Source: an uncultured Clostridia bacterium (GTDB taxonomy: Bacteria; Bacillota; Clostridia; Christensenellales; Borkfalkiaceae). Taken from it: 5,835 bases of DNA. The notes beneath the pieces are model-generated. The model saw nothing but the letters and a program-made list of their open reading frames with translations, was not told where the DNA came from and did not search any database. Shown piece by piece: positions 1-5,533 of this stretch (positions are counted from its first letter, which is position 1; each line of letters starts with the position of its first letter). The position numbers and the translations under genes were made by a program. The DNA lies in the NCBI GenBank assembly GCA_934247225.1, contig CAKQJE010000039.1, forward strand, positions 1-5,835, read 5' to 3'.

Positions 1-130
1 CGCCCGTGATAGCCGACTGTTTATCGCTCCCTGCAATGCAGATCGTGGCGCAGCCGCTAATGTGGCTCATGCTTTCACAATGGCAATAGGAATGTGCTTG
101 ATGAATGGGTATTCGGTTGTCAAAGATCAT
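1..130 (-). CDS. Small Cys-rich protein, N-terminal part (3' end outside window)
   Basis: Frame open from the ATG at 130 to the window edge, 43 residues seen, beginning MIFDNRIPIHQAHSYCHC. Cysteines at 16, 18, 27 and 31 with histidines at 10, 13, 17 and 23 suggest a metal site, but I do not recognise the family. It lies 88 bases downstream of the sigma-like gene on the same strand, the place of orf8 in Tn916. There is no good ribosome site, and the frame stays open upstream to base 199 without a start codon, so the start is uncertain; M21 (ATG at 70) is an alternative. Confidence 0.45.
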   Translation of the reverse strand, partial: MIFDNRIPIHQAHSYCHCESMSHISGCATICIAGSDKQSAITG

Positions 131-132
131 CC

Positions 133-163
133 CTGTCTGCCGAAAAGGAAAACAGGCAGAGAG
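133..163. repeat. Imperfect inverted repeat just upstream of the small ORF
   Basis: CTGTCTGCC (133-141) and GGCAGAGAG (155-163) pair with one mismatch around a 13-base loop. On the minus strand it ends 2 bases before the ATG at 130, where a ribosome site would be expected. On the plus strand TTTT follows. Confidence 0.4.
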
Positions 164-214
164 TTTTCGTACCTCTCCACCTGTTTCCTCACTTAAAGGC
201 TATTTGTGTAGTCC

Positions 215-248
215 AAGCTCAAAAATTTTTGAAAAACTTTTTGAGCTT
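215..248. repeat. Perfect 11-bp inverted repeat over the 3' end of the sigma-like gene
   Basis: AAGCTCAAAAA (215-225) is perfectly inverted to TTTTTGAGCTT (238-248) around a 12-base loop. It spans the last codons (KKFFKNF) and the stop. It may protect or weakly terminate the transcript, but no T tract follows outside the stem on the minus strand. Confidence 0.5.
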
Positions 249-698
249 TTCCACGGCGATGTCTACGCTGAATTTTACTGCCCGCTTGGTGCATCCCTCT
301 ATTCCTGCGATCTGCTCATAGGTCAGACCTTGAAAGTAGTAGAGGATCAGCCTCCGCTTTTGTATTTCGGGAAGTTCTGAAATCGCCCTATGTAACTTCG
401 CATATTCCATGCTCTGCAAAGTGCTTTCTTCAACCGTCGCCGGACGATGCACGGCCCGGTCATACAACGATGCCTCCGTGAGCTCCGATTGCTCATAGTG
501 ACGATCCACCTCGTTCAGATAGGAAAGGTCGTCCAACTCAAAGGAATCAAGCAACTCAAACACGGCAGCGCTGATCTCAAAATGATGTCGATTGCCTTGT
601 CCGTCCGAAAAGGTCAGCCAGTGGCGGCCGTCCTCGGTTGTGCCGATGGTATAGGGATTATATTTGTCCTTTCTTCGTTTCGGATGGTGTCCATCCAT
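219..698 (-). CDS. Sigma-70 region-4-like regulator of an ICE (Tn916 orf7 type)
   Basis: Protein of 159 residues. Residues about 102-156 resemble sigma-70 region 4: LHRAISELPEIQKRRLILYYFQG, then the HTH LTYEQIAGIEGCTKRAVKFSVDIAVEKL. The N-terminal 100 residues are acidic and polar, with no region 2, so it is a sigma-like activator and not a complete sigma factor. Proteins of this kind are found in Tn916/Tn1549-type elements upstream of the excision and integration genes and turn on element transfer functions. ATG at 698 with GGAGG 8 bases before it, but that site is in a strong hairpin (707-750). The gene is divergent from the HTH gene and followed by a small ORF on the same strand. The fold is a motif-based call; the ICE role comes from context. 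Confidence 0.8.
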   Translation of the reverse strand: MDGHHPKRRKDKYNPYTIGTTEDGRHWLTFSDGQGNRHHFEISAAVFELLDSFELDDLSYLNEVDRHYEQSELTEASLYDRAVHRPATVEESTLQSMEYAKLHRAISELPEIQKRRLILYYFQGLTYEQIAGIEGCTKRAVKFSVDIAVEKLKKFFKNF

Positions 699-706
699 GA
701 TATTTT

Positions 707-750
707 CCTCCGTTTCGATTTGAATTTTGGAAATTCAAATCGGACGGAGG
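707..750 (-). promoter_or_regulatory. Hairpin that buries the ribosome site of the sigma-like gene
   Basis: On the minus strand CCTCCGT (744-750) pairs with ACGGAGG (707-713), and CGATTTGAATTT (731-742) pairs with AAATTCAAATCG (716-727), around a CCA loop; only a C/AA internal loop separates the two stems. That is 19 base pairs with perfect arms. The GGAGG ribosome site, 8 bases before the ATG at 698, is entirely within the closing stem. In this fold the sigma-like gene could not be translated freely. The pairing is directly visible; control of translation by it is inferred. Confidence 0.7.
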
Positions 751-755
751 GCTGC

Positions 756-771
756 GGCAGCCAACGCTGCC
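756..771 (-). promoter_or_regulatory. Short leader hairpin 2
   Basis: GGCAGC-GTTG-GCTGCC on the minus strand: 6 perfect GC-rich base pairs around a tetraloop, between hairpin 1 and the ribosome-site hairpin. Its right arm lies just before the CCTCC anti-ribosome-site strand and has alternative GGCT/AGCC pairings, so it could be part of a switch. Confidence 0.45.
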
Positions 772-794
772 ACACAAAAGGCGCAGATATAGCA

Positions 795-838
795 AAACGC
801 ACCTGCAAAGCGGCGGAAGCCGCAATGTAGGTGCGTTT
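795..838 (-). promoter_or_regulatory. Long leader hairpin 1 of the sigma-like gene
   Basis: Ten perfect base pairs (AAACGCACCT with AGGTGCGTTT), a single mismatch, two more pairs, a TT/TT internal loop, then GCGGC-TTCC-GCCGC. The whole 44-base segment folds into one stem-loop on either strand. It is followed only by short T runs, so it is not a clear terminator. It is seen directly; a regulatory role in the leader is inferred. Confidence 0.6.
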
Positions 839-867
839 AATTCATATTTACAATGGTCTGTCAATTC

Positions 868-897
868 AGTATACGAGCCGTAATATCCCGATGACGA
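868..897 (-). promoter_or_regulatory. Candidate promoter for the sigma-like gene
   Basis: On the minus strand a TCGTCA (892-897) and a TATACT (868-873, one base from consensus) are 18 bases apart. Transcription would start near 860, leaving a leader of about 160 bases that contains the three hairpins at 795-838, 756-771 and 707-750. An alternative TTGACA just downstream (minus strand, about 859-864) has no good -10 at the right distance. Confidence 0.4.
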
Positions 898-926
898 AAA
901 CGGACTTTTTTTGACGGTTCATCGGG
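887..926. repeat. Inverted repeat upstream of the sigma-like gene
   Basis: CCCGATGA (887-894) is perfectly inverted to TCATCGGG (919-926) around a 24-base spacer that contains a run of seven T's on the plus strand. The left arm overlaps the -35 of the candidate sigma-gene promoter, so it may be an operator or, if transcribed, a leader hairpin. Confidence 0.4.
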
Positions 927-937
927 TAAGCGATTTG

Positions 938-1003
938 TTATGCAGGCGAATCAAATTGGTGGCTTCTGACGGGCAGAGCTGCCGAATGTCGAGTCCAACG
1001 CAT
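938..1003 (-). CDS. Candidate 21-residue leader peptide
   Basis: A short frame beginning MRWTRHSAAL and ending HQFDSPA, then TAA. Its support is a GGAGG located 8 bases before the ATG, as good as the sites of the real genes here. That GGAGG forms part of the hairpin at 1009-1042. The peptide is rich in Arg, His and Ser and has no recognised family. Another inverted repeat (887-926) follows its stop at once. It could be a regulatory leader peptide, or a chance frame in a structured leader; no conservation could be tested. Confidence 0.3.
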   Translation of the reverse strand: MRWTRHSAALPVRSHQFDSPA

Positions 1004-1042
1004 AAAAAATCCCTCCAATCCAAAAACTCGGATCTGAGGGAT
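1004..1042 (-). terminator. Terminator-like hairpin / attenuator upstream of the sigma-like gene
   Basis: On the minus strand ATCCCTC pairs with GAGGGAT (7 bp), then after an internal loop ATCC pairs with GGAT (4 bp) around an 8-base loop, and a run of six T's follows directly. This has the form of an intrinsic terminator for leftward transcription. The right arm also contains GGAGG, spaced 8 bases before the ATG at 1003, so in RNA the same hairpin would hide a ribosome site. No minus-strand gene ends just upstream, so the hairpin would act on read-through from the van operon or on an unseen long leader of the sigma-like gene. Confidence 0.5.
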
Positions 1043-1059
1043 ATGGGCGTGTTTTTAGA

Positions 1060-1093
1060 CCCCGTCAAAGCCTCGTTTTTTTATTTGGCGGGG
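1060..1093. repeat. Inverted repeat with T-rich loop
   Basis: CCCCG-T-CAAA (1060-1069) pairs with TTTG-G-CGGGG (1084-1093), 5 plus 4 bp around one mismatch. The 14-base loop contains seven T's on the plus strand. It lies upstream of the HTH promoter and of the hairpin at 1009-1042. Its function is unknown; because the T tract is in the loop it is not a normal terminator. Confidence 0.35.
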
Positions 1094-1114
1094 CGGTGTC
1101 TTTATTTAGTTCAG

Positions 1115-1205
1115 TTTTCACCGCACTGTTCGTTCACTAATAATTGAACGGCTATGCCATTATCAGCATGAACGAAATCCATATAATTATATATGGAGGT
1201 GAACG
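1115..1205 (+). promoter_or_regulatory. Candidate promoter and operator array for the HTH gene
   Basis: A -35-like TTTTCA (1115-1120) and -10-like AATAAT (1139-1144) are 18 bases apart. Around them lie four copies of one hexamer: CGTTCA (inverted, 1131-1136) and TGAACG at 1145-1150, 1169-1174 and 1200-1205. GTTCA and TGAAC flank the -10 as an inverted repeat (1132-1149), and TTCGTTCA (1129-1136) is perfectly inverted to TGAACGAA (1169-1176). The last copy lies between the ribosome site and the start codon. A perfect AT palindrome, ATATAATTATAT, occupies 1181-1192. The repeats are seen directly; binding by the HTH protein is inferred. A second -10-like TATAAT at 1182-1187 lacks a -35 and is too close to the ribosome site. 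Confidence 0.5.
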
Positions 1206-1206
1206 C

Positions 1207-1545
1207 ATGGTGCAGAAACAACCTGAAACACCAAGTGAGATCATAAAAGCGGCACGGGACAAGTCCGATTTGACCGTCGAAGAACTGACCGACCGCGTTG
1301 GTATCACGGAGCGATACTTATATAGGATCGAGAACGAGGGCAAAATACCAACATTTGAAGTCCTCAAGAAAATCGTCCGGGAGTTAGCCATTGATGGGAA
1401 CTTGATCTTCTACCCGGAAAAGCAAGTCAAAGATTCAGAAGTAGAAGATCTTGTCCGTATGCTTTACGGCTGCGATGACCGTTCTCTGAAAATCATCAGA
1501 GCAACTGTGAAAGCCGCATTGGAGAGCCAGCAGAATAACCGCTAA
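1207..1545 (+). CDS. XRE/Cro-type helix-turn-helix regulator (element repressor-like)
   Basis: Protein of 112 residues. Residues about 9-66 make an XRE HTH domain: EIIKAARDKSDLTVEELTDRV holds the first helices, with VGITERYLYRIENEGKIPTF as the recognition region and following turn. A C-terminal helical part (78-108, SEVEDLVRMLYG to AALESQQ) may dimerise. The ATG at 1207 is chosen because GGAGG sits 7 bases before it; an in-frame start at 1144 lacks a ribosome site and lies in the promoter region. The gene runs opposite to the van operon and is divergent from the sigma-like gene. Such small XRE proteins in Tn916-type elements (orf9 position) repress the element's activation genes; that role here is inferred from position. 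Repeated TGAACG half-sites at its promoter suggest autoregulation. Confidence 0.85.
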   Translation: MVQKQPETPSEIIKAARDKSDLTVEELTDRVGITERYLYRIENEGKIPTFEVLKKIVRELAIDGNLIFYPEKQVKDSEVEDLVRMLYGCDDRSLKIIRATVKAALESQQNNR

Positions 1546-1569
1546 AAATACAGATTCAACAGGGATAAG

Positions 1570-1598
1570 CAGAGTGGCAATACCCTCTGTTTTTCTTT
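1570..1598 (+). terminator. Rho-independent terminator of the HTH gene, at the vanT 3' end
   Basis: Left arm CAGAG-T-GG, loop CAATA, right arm CC-CTCTG: a 7-bp stem with one bulged T, followed by TTTTTCTTT on the plus strand. It lies 24 bases after the HTH stop. The T tract runs into the vanT stop codon. Read on the minus strand the hairpin is not followed by a T tract, so it should stop the HTH transcript but not clearly the van transcript. Confidence 0.7.
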
Positions 1599-3732
1599 AT
1601 TCCTTTATCACAATAGGAAGCCTCGCTCCCATGCGGCTGAGAATCTCATTGCTGATGCTGTCGGAGCGTTCCGCAACACAAGGCGTCGATAACAAACTGT
1701 TTTCCTGATTATCAATTAGCGTTGCTGTATCACCAACAGCGACTCCCTCTGTATCGGTTATATCAATAGCAAGCTGATCCATGCAAATACGCCCGATAAT
1801 CGGAACGATATATGTACCGATCTTCACACTTGCCTTTCCGCATGATAAATTTCTCGGAAATCCATCCCCATAGCCAATCGGCAAAATTGCAATTTTACTG
1901 TCACGCTCAGTCTGATACGCCCGATCATAACCAACAAAATCGCCCTGTGGGACATCCCTTATCAAAATAACCTTTGCTTTTAATGCGAGGACCGGACGAA
2001 GATCAAGCTGTAAAGTCGTTTTATCCTGCGGCGTGCTGGCAACGCCGTACAGGGAAATTCCCTCCCGCACATAGTCACATTTCAGTTCGGGATAATTCAG
2101 CAAACCATAGCTGCTTTGAATGTGCAGCTTCGGGATAGGAACTTTGTGCTCTTTCAGGTAGTCAATCAAAGCATAGAATCGGCAAATCTGTTTTTTTGTA
2201 AAAGCAACATCTTCCGGTTCCAAGCTCTCACAACAGCAGAGATGTGTAAACATCCCATCGACCTTCAGATTTTTCATACGGAAAACCTGCCGTATATTTT
2301 CAAAATCGTCGGCATCAAAGCCAAGACGGTGCATTCCGCTGTCAATTCCGATATGTACGCGGACAGGAGTTCCTTGTTGATTTAAACATTCTGCATAGGC
2401 AGCATCAATCAGCGTTTGTGTTAAACGGTATTTCTTTAACTCTCTGGCACGGTGCACATCGGTAAATCCGAGAATCAAAATATCTCCCCGAATCCCATAA
2501 CAGCGCAGACGGATTCCTTCGTCTATCGTTGCAACTGCAAATGCTTTTACACCGTCTTTTTCAAGGCGGGTGGAGATTTCATAAGCACCGTGACCATAAG
2601 CCTCCGTTTTTACAACCGCCATCAGCTCACAGCCTTGTGGCATAGCCGCCTGCAAAGCTGCGGCATTGTGAGACAAATGTGCAAGATTAAGTTCAATGTA
2701 GGCGCGTTCTGTTTTTGTACGGTGGTGCTGTTTTCCCGCAGCCCGTTCCCAAAACATGGCTGCCGCAAAGCTAAACAATAAAGATGCCAAACAAACCGCT
2801 GCAAAGTGAACCAAGCTGTTATCTACCAGAATACTCTGAAGATGTGTCAGCTTTGCCGCAGCCCGTACCACGACGATCATCATCGGGTGGACCAGATAAA
2901 TCAGCAGAGAAGCGATCCGCAGTCCCTGTACTTGCTTTCCCCTGAAATGCAGCACAAAGTGAAAGAGGAATACCATACACGGCAGCAAAAATACATACAT
3001 GCTGTCGTGACGCTGAAATCCATTTTTATGGAGCAGCATAGCTTCTGCAATCAATAATAGAAAGCTGCCAATCAGACCGACGATTGCTTGTGTCTGTGTC
3101 ATACGGCGCTTCTTTTCGGCAATCAAACCGCCGAGCATCAGAAAGACGGGCGCAAAGAAAATACCATTTCGAGTATAATCGAAAAGTTCAAACAGCAAAT
3201 CATATATGCTTTTGACTCCCGGCAGTTTTACCGCAATACCGTAATAGCTGTCTCCAAACAGTCCAATCAGGTACAACAGCCCTGCCACGATCAAGCCCTT
3301 TGAATAGTCAAGTTTTTGCACAAGCTGCCAAGCAATCAGCATACCCAGCATAGATGCAGGAAGATACCACAAATGATACAGCGTTCCATCAAATACAAGG
3401 TCTTTCAGCATGTTGGGAAGCAAGTTTGCTTGATTGAAATAACCGTTATAGATGTTCAATGGAAGATATACCGCAATCGCTGCCACATAGATGATTCCGG
3501 TCTTTTTCAAAAAGCCAAGCAATTTCCGGTTATCATAATGATACCTTGACAATGTAAAATATCCCGTTGTCATGAAAAAGAAAGGAACGGCAACACGGGC
3601 TATGACCCTTGTCAGGATAAAATCGCCTGTTGTGTTATAGCTGGCAAGCGGTGATGTATGGATTGTAATAACCAAAACAGCGGCAATCAAACGCATCCAG
3701 TCGATGCCGCTGTAATACTTGTTCTTGTTCAT
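1597..3732 (-). CDS. vanT: Membrane-bound serine racemase VanT (acyltransferase-3 domain plus alanine-racemase-like domain)
   Basis: Two-domain protein of 711 residues. Residues 1 to about 330 form a multi-pass membrane domain of the acyltransferase-3 type, with the R-x10-H pattern (R14, H25); in VanT proteins this part is thought to take up L-Ser. Residues about 340-711 are a PLP racemase of the Alr fold: PLP lysine K375 in AVVKTEAYGHG, catalytic Tyr621 in PIGYGDGFPR, and GRICMDQ (647-653). Near the C-terminus ISNEILSRMGARLP has Asn (N695) where alanine racemases usually have Tyr in a Y-E motif; this Asn is known from VanT of the G type as a determinant of serine use. The product D-Ser feeds VanG. 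The ATG at 3732 overlaps the vanXY stop and has GGAGG 8 bases upstream, so it is preferred over the TTG at 3747. Length fits VanTG (about 712). Confidence 0.95.
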   Translation of the reverse strand: MNKNKYYSGIDWMRLIAAVLVITIHTSPLASYNTTGDFILTRVIARVAVPFFFMTTGYFTLSRYHYDNRKLLGFLKKTGIIYVAAIAVYLPLNIYNGYFNQANLLPNMLKDLVFDGTLYHLWYLPASMLGMLIAWQLVQKLDYSKGLIVAGLLYLIGLFGDSYYGIAVKLPGVKSIYDLLFELFDYTRNGIFFAPVFLMLGGLIAEKKRRMTQTQAIVGLIGSFLLLIAEAMLLHKNGFQRHDSMYVFLLPCMVFLFHFVLHFRGKQVQGLRIASLLIYLVHPMMIVVVRAAAKLTHLQSILVDNSLVHFAAVCLASLLFSFAAAMFWERAAGKQHHRTKTERAYIELNLAHLSHNAAALQAAMPQGCELMAVVKTEAYGHGAYEISTRLEKDGVKAFAVATIDEGIRLRCYGIRGDILILGFTDVHRARELKKYRLTQTLIDAAYAECLNQQGTPVRVHIGIDSGMHRLGFDADDFENIRQVFRMKNLKVDGMFTHLCCCESLEPEDVAFTKKQICRFYALIDYLKEHKVPIPKLHIQSSYGLLNYPELKCDYVREGISLYGVASTPQDKTTLQLDLRPVLALKAKVILIRDVPQGDFVGYDRAYQTERDSKIAILPIGYGDGFPRNLSCGKASVKIGTYIVPIIGRICMDQLAIDITDTEGVAVGDTATLIDNQENSLLSTPCVAERSDSISNEILSRMGARLPIVIKE

Positions 3733-4472
3733 TGGCTTTTCCTCCAAGCTGTCACAATAAAGCCATCTACATTATTACCGGAAATTTGATATATCGCCTT
3801 TTCCGGCATGTAAATTTCTGTTGATTCTTCGCCAAGTGGAAAATAGTATATTTCGATGTTGCCATAAGTCAGTGGGTGCTCCGATGTGCAGTTTTTAATA
3901 AACTCAACATATTCCTCAAGTGTGAGGTTTTTGTCCGCCATAATTGCCGAGTGCGGAAAACCATCATAACGGAAGTGCCAAGGTTCGTGTGCGATTCCCG
4001 TAATCTTTTCTTTCCCTGCCGGATAGCGCTCAACAAAGCCATAGCTCGGTGCCGTTTCACGGAACACTTCGCAAATACCGTCATAGGGAAAATCAGGACG
4101 GATGAAATCAATGTGATCCGAATATAGCCCCAAATCAATCGCCATTCCTGTCTGATGCTCACTATGGCCCGGCAGTGCAACATATTTCTTTGTAAATTCC
4201 GCTCCGCTTTCTTTTAGAGAATCATTATAAATCTGTGTCTGTTCCCATTGGCTGCGATAACCGCTTACAGGGACGATGTCCCTTGCAGCGGAGATCTTTT
4301 CAAGTACCATCTGTAAAGCACTTGCAGCATCACGGCACAAAAGAATATCCGGGTAATCCGTATTGGCAGATACAAGTTCATTTTCCCTCGTACTTTGCAG
4401 CGAATAGGCTGCATTGACGAGTATTAAGTTTCCATCATATATTTTGTTGTTGCTTAAAGTGATTTTGCGCAT
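3729..4472 (-). CDS. vanXY: D,D-dipeptidase/D,D-carboxypeptidase VanXY
   Basis: Zinc peptidase of 247 residues, M15/VanY family. It hydrolyses D-Ala-D-Ala and removes the last D-Ala from normal pentapeptide precursors, so that VanG product is used instead. The catalytic set is intact: substrate Arg in GYRSQWEQ (R73), zinc ligands H106 and D113 in SEHQTGMAID, and the HEPWHFRY motif with catalytic E163 and zinc ligand H166. There is no signal peptide or membrane anchor, as expected for the cytoplasmic VanXY type and unlike membrane-anchored VanY. A C-terminal part of about 60 residues follows the catalytic core. The ATG lies within the end of vanG and has no clear ribosome site before it, so translation is probably coupled to vanG. 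Its TGA stop overlaps the vanT ATG (ATGA). Confidence 0.95.
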   Translation of the reverse strand: MRKITLSNNKIYDGNLILVNAAYSLQSTRENELVSANTDYPDILLCRDAASALQMVLEKISAARDIVPVSGYRSQWEQTQIYNDSLKESGAEFTKKYVALPGHSEHQTGMAIDLGLYSDHIDFIRPDFPYDGICEVFRETAPSYGFVERYPAGKEKITGIAHEPWHFRYDGFPHSAIMADKNLTLEEYVEFIKNCTSEHPLTYGNIEIYYFPLGEESTEIYMPEKAIYQISGNNVDGFIVTAWRKSQ

Positions 4473-5515
4473 TCTTTTGTGTATAGTCCAAGCAGCTTGT
4501 CCAGCATATCCGAGAAGGACAGGCCGATTCCTTTCATCATATTCGGATAGCGGCTGTGAGAGGTAAATCCGGGAATCGTATTGACCTCATTAAAAACGAT
4601 CTCTCCAGCCGGAGTCAGAAACATATCTACCCGTGCAAAACCGGAGCAGTCCAACGCTTTGAAAATCGTTTTTGCAGCCTCCTGAATACGCAGCTCTGTT
4701 GCAGCGTCAATTCTGGCGGGCATGTGGATTTTTGAAGTTTTCAGTGTGTACTTTTCCGTATAATCGAAAAAACCACCGGAAAGCTCAATTTCATCAACCC
4801 GTCCGACCATTAGTTTTTCTACACCGAGAACGGCGCAGCCGACTTCAAATCCGTCAATGGCTTCCTCTGCAATAACCTCCGAATCATTCTCAAAGGCAAG
4901 GTGAATTGCATTCTCTAATTTTTCGGGTTCGGATACTTTCGTCACGCCAAAAGATGACCCGGCACGAACCGGCTTTACGAAAATCGGGAAAGATAGGGAG
5001 TCCTTGATTTTCTGTACCGCATCGTTGATCTCCGATTTTTTGAAAGCAACCGATTTGGGTACAGAAATCCCCTCAAGCGAAACCAGCTTATGTGCTCTGT
5101 CTTTGTCCATACACAAAGCAGAAGCCAGTGTGCCGCAGCCGACGATTGGAACACCTGCAAGTTCCAAAAGCCCCTGCACAGTTCCGTCCTCTCCGTTCTT
5201 GCCATGCAGAACAGGAAATGCAAGGTCGATTTTCTGAACAGTATATCGTCCGTCAAGTAGTTCCAAGAATCCGCCAACTGACCGATCCTGTGAAAAAGCG
5301 ACTTTATTCAGATGAGAAGCATCATTACACCATGTGCCTGCCGCGATCTTTGAAAGCTCTCCGGTGTAGTGATACCAGTCACCCGCTTTCGTGATTCCAA
5401 TCGGAAATACTTCAAATTCTTCGGTATTGATGTTTTCAAAAACAGCCGCGGCGGACTGCAACGATACTTCATATTCGGTGGAATGACCTCCGAAAATAAT
5501 CGCAATTTTTCTCAT
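4454..5515 (-). CDS. vanG: D-alanine:D-serine ligase VanG
   Basis: ATP-grasp ligase of 353 residues that joins D-Ala to D-Ser in the cytoplasm, giving precursors ending in D-Ala-D-Ser with low vancomycin affinity. Visible Ddl/Van ligase motifs: the N-terminal loop GGHSTEYEVS (9-18), FPVLHGKNGEDGTVQG (100-115), the central FVKPVRAGSSFGV (179-191), an omega-loop DYTEKYTLKTSKIHMPA (251-267), and the metal and phosphate residues R295, D297, E310 and N312 in ARVDMFL and NEVNTIPGFTSHSRYPN. The EKY in the omega loop is the pattern of D-Ser-type (VanC/E/G) ligases, not the D-Lac-type VanA/B. The ATG at 5515 is chosen because GGAGG lies 8 bases before it; an upstream in-frame TTG at 5530 falls within the ribosome-site region. 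The 3' end overlaps vanXY by 19 bases. Length matches the family (about 350). Ligase class is certain; the G subtype rests on motifs and gene order. Confidence 0.95.
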   Translation of the reverse strand: MRKIAIIFGGHSTEYEVSLQSAAAVFENINTEEFEVFPIGITKAGDWYHYTGELSKIAAGTWCNDASHLNKVAFSQDRSVGGFLELLDGRYTVQKIDLAFPVLHGKNGEDGTVQGLLELAGVPIVGCGTLASALCMDKDRAHKLVSLEGISVPKSVAFKKSEINDAVQKIKDSLSFPIFVKPVRAGSSFGVTKVSEPEKLENAIHLAFENDSEVIAEEAIDGFEVGCAVLGVEKLMVGRVDEIELSGGFFDYTEKYTLKTSKIHMPARIDAATELRIQEAAKTIFKALDCSGFARVDMFLTPAGEIVFNEVNTIPGFTSHSRYPNMMKGIGLSFSDMLDKLLGLYTKECAKSL

Positions 5516-5533
5516 TATATTTTCCTCCAATCT

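Larger units (their letters stand above)
1..1545. mobile_element. Regulatory segment of a Tn916/Tn1549-like ICE (partial)
   Basis: Inferred from gene order: a sigma-like gene followed by a small ORF on one strand, and an opposed XRE repressor gene between these and a resistance operon. This is the order of tet(M)-orf9-orf7-orf8 in Tn916, upstream of xis and int. No integrase, excisionase, end or target repeat is in the window, so the boundaries are unknown and the van operon may belong to the same element. Confidence 0.5.

Noticed and set aside
614..808. 64-codon minus-strand frame across the leader into the sigma gene
   Set aside because: The non-ATG start has no ribosome site and the end is out of frame with the sigma gene. 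Not listed as a gene, but kept in the findings as a possible coupling frame.
447..830. 127-codon plus-strand frame opposite the sigma-like gene and its leader
   Set aside because: It is antisense to a well-supported gene and to the hairpin leader, has no ribosome site, and has no recognisable domain.
911..1147. 78-codon plus-strand frame in the intergenic gap
   Set aside because: TTG start, no ribosome site, low-complexity composition, and it crosses several hairpins.
1182..1187. TATAAT as the -10 of the HTH gene
   Set aside because: No -35 at 16-18 bases upstream, and the start would fall on the ribosome site; treated as part of an AT palindrome.
2116..3549. Several plus-strand frames of 60-109 codons opposite vanT
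   Set aside because: All are shadows of vanT; none has a ribosome site or a domain.
3733..3747. Upstream TTG start for vanT
   Set aside because: The extra five codons are the ribosome site itself (TTGGAGGAAAAG); the ATG at 3732 is correctly spaced.
4975..5505. Alternative-frame ORFs within vanG on both strands
   Set aside because: They overlap an intact ligase whose motifs are all in one frame.
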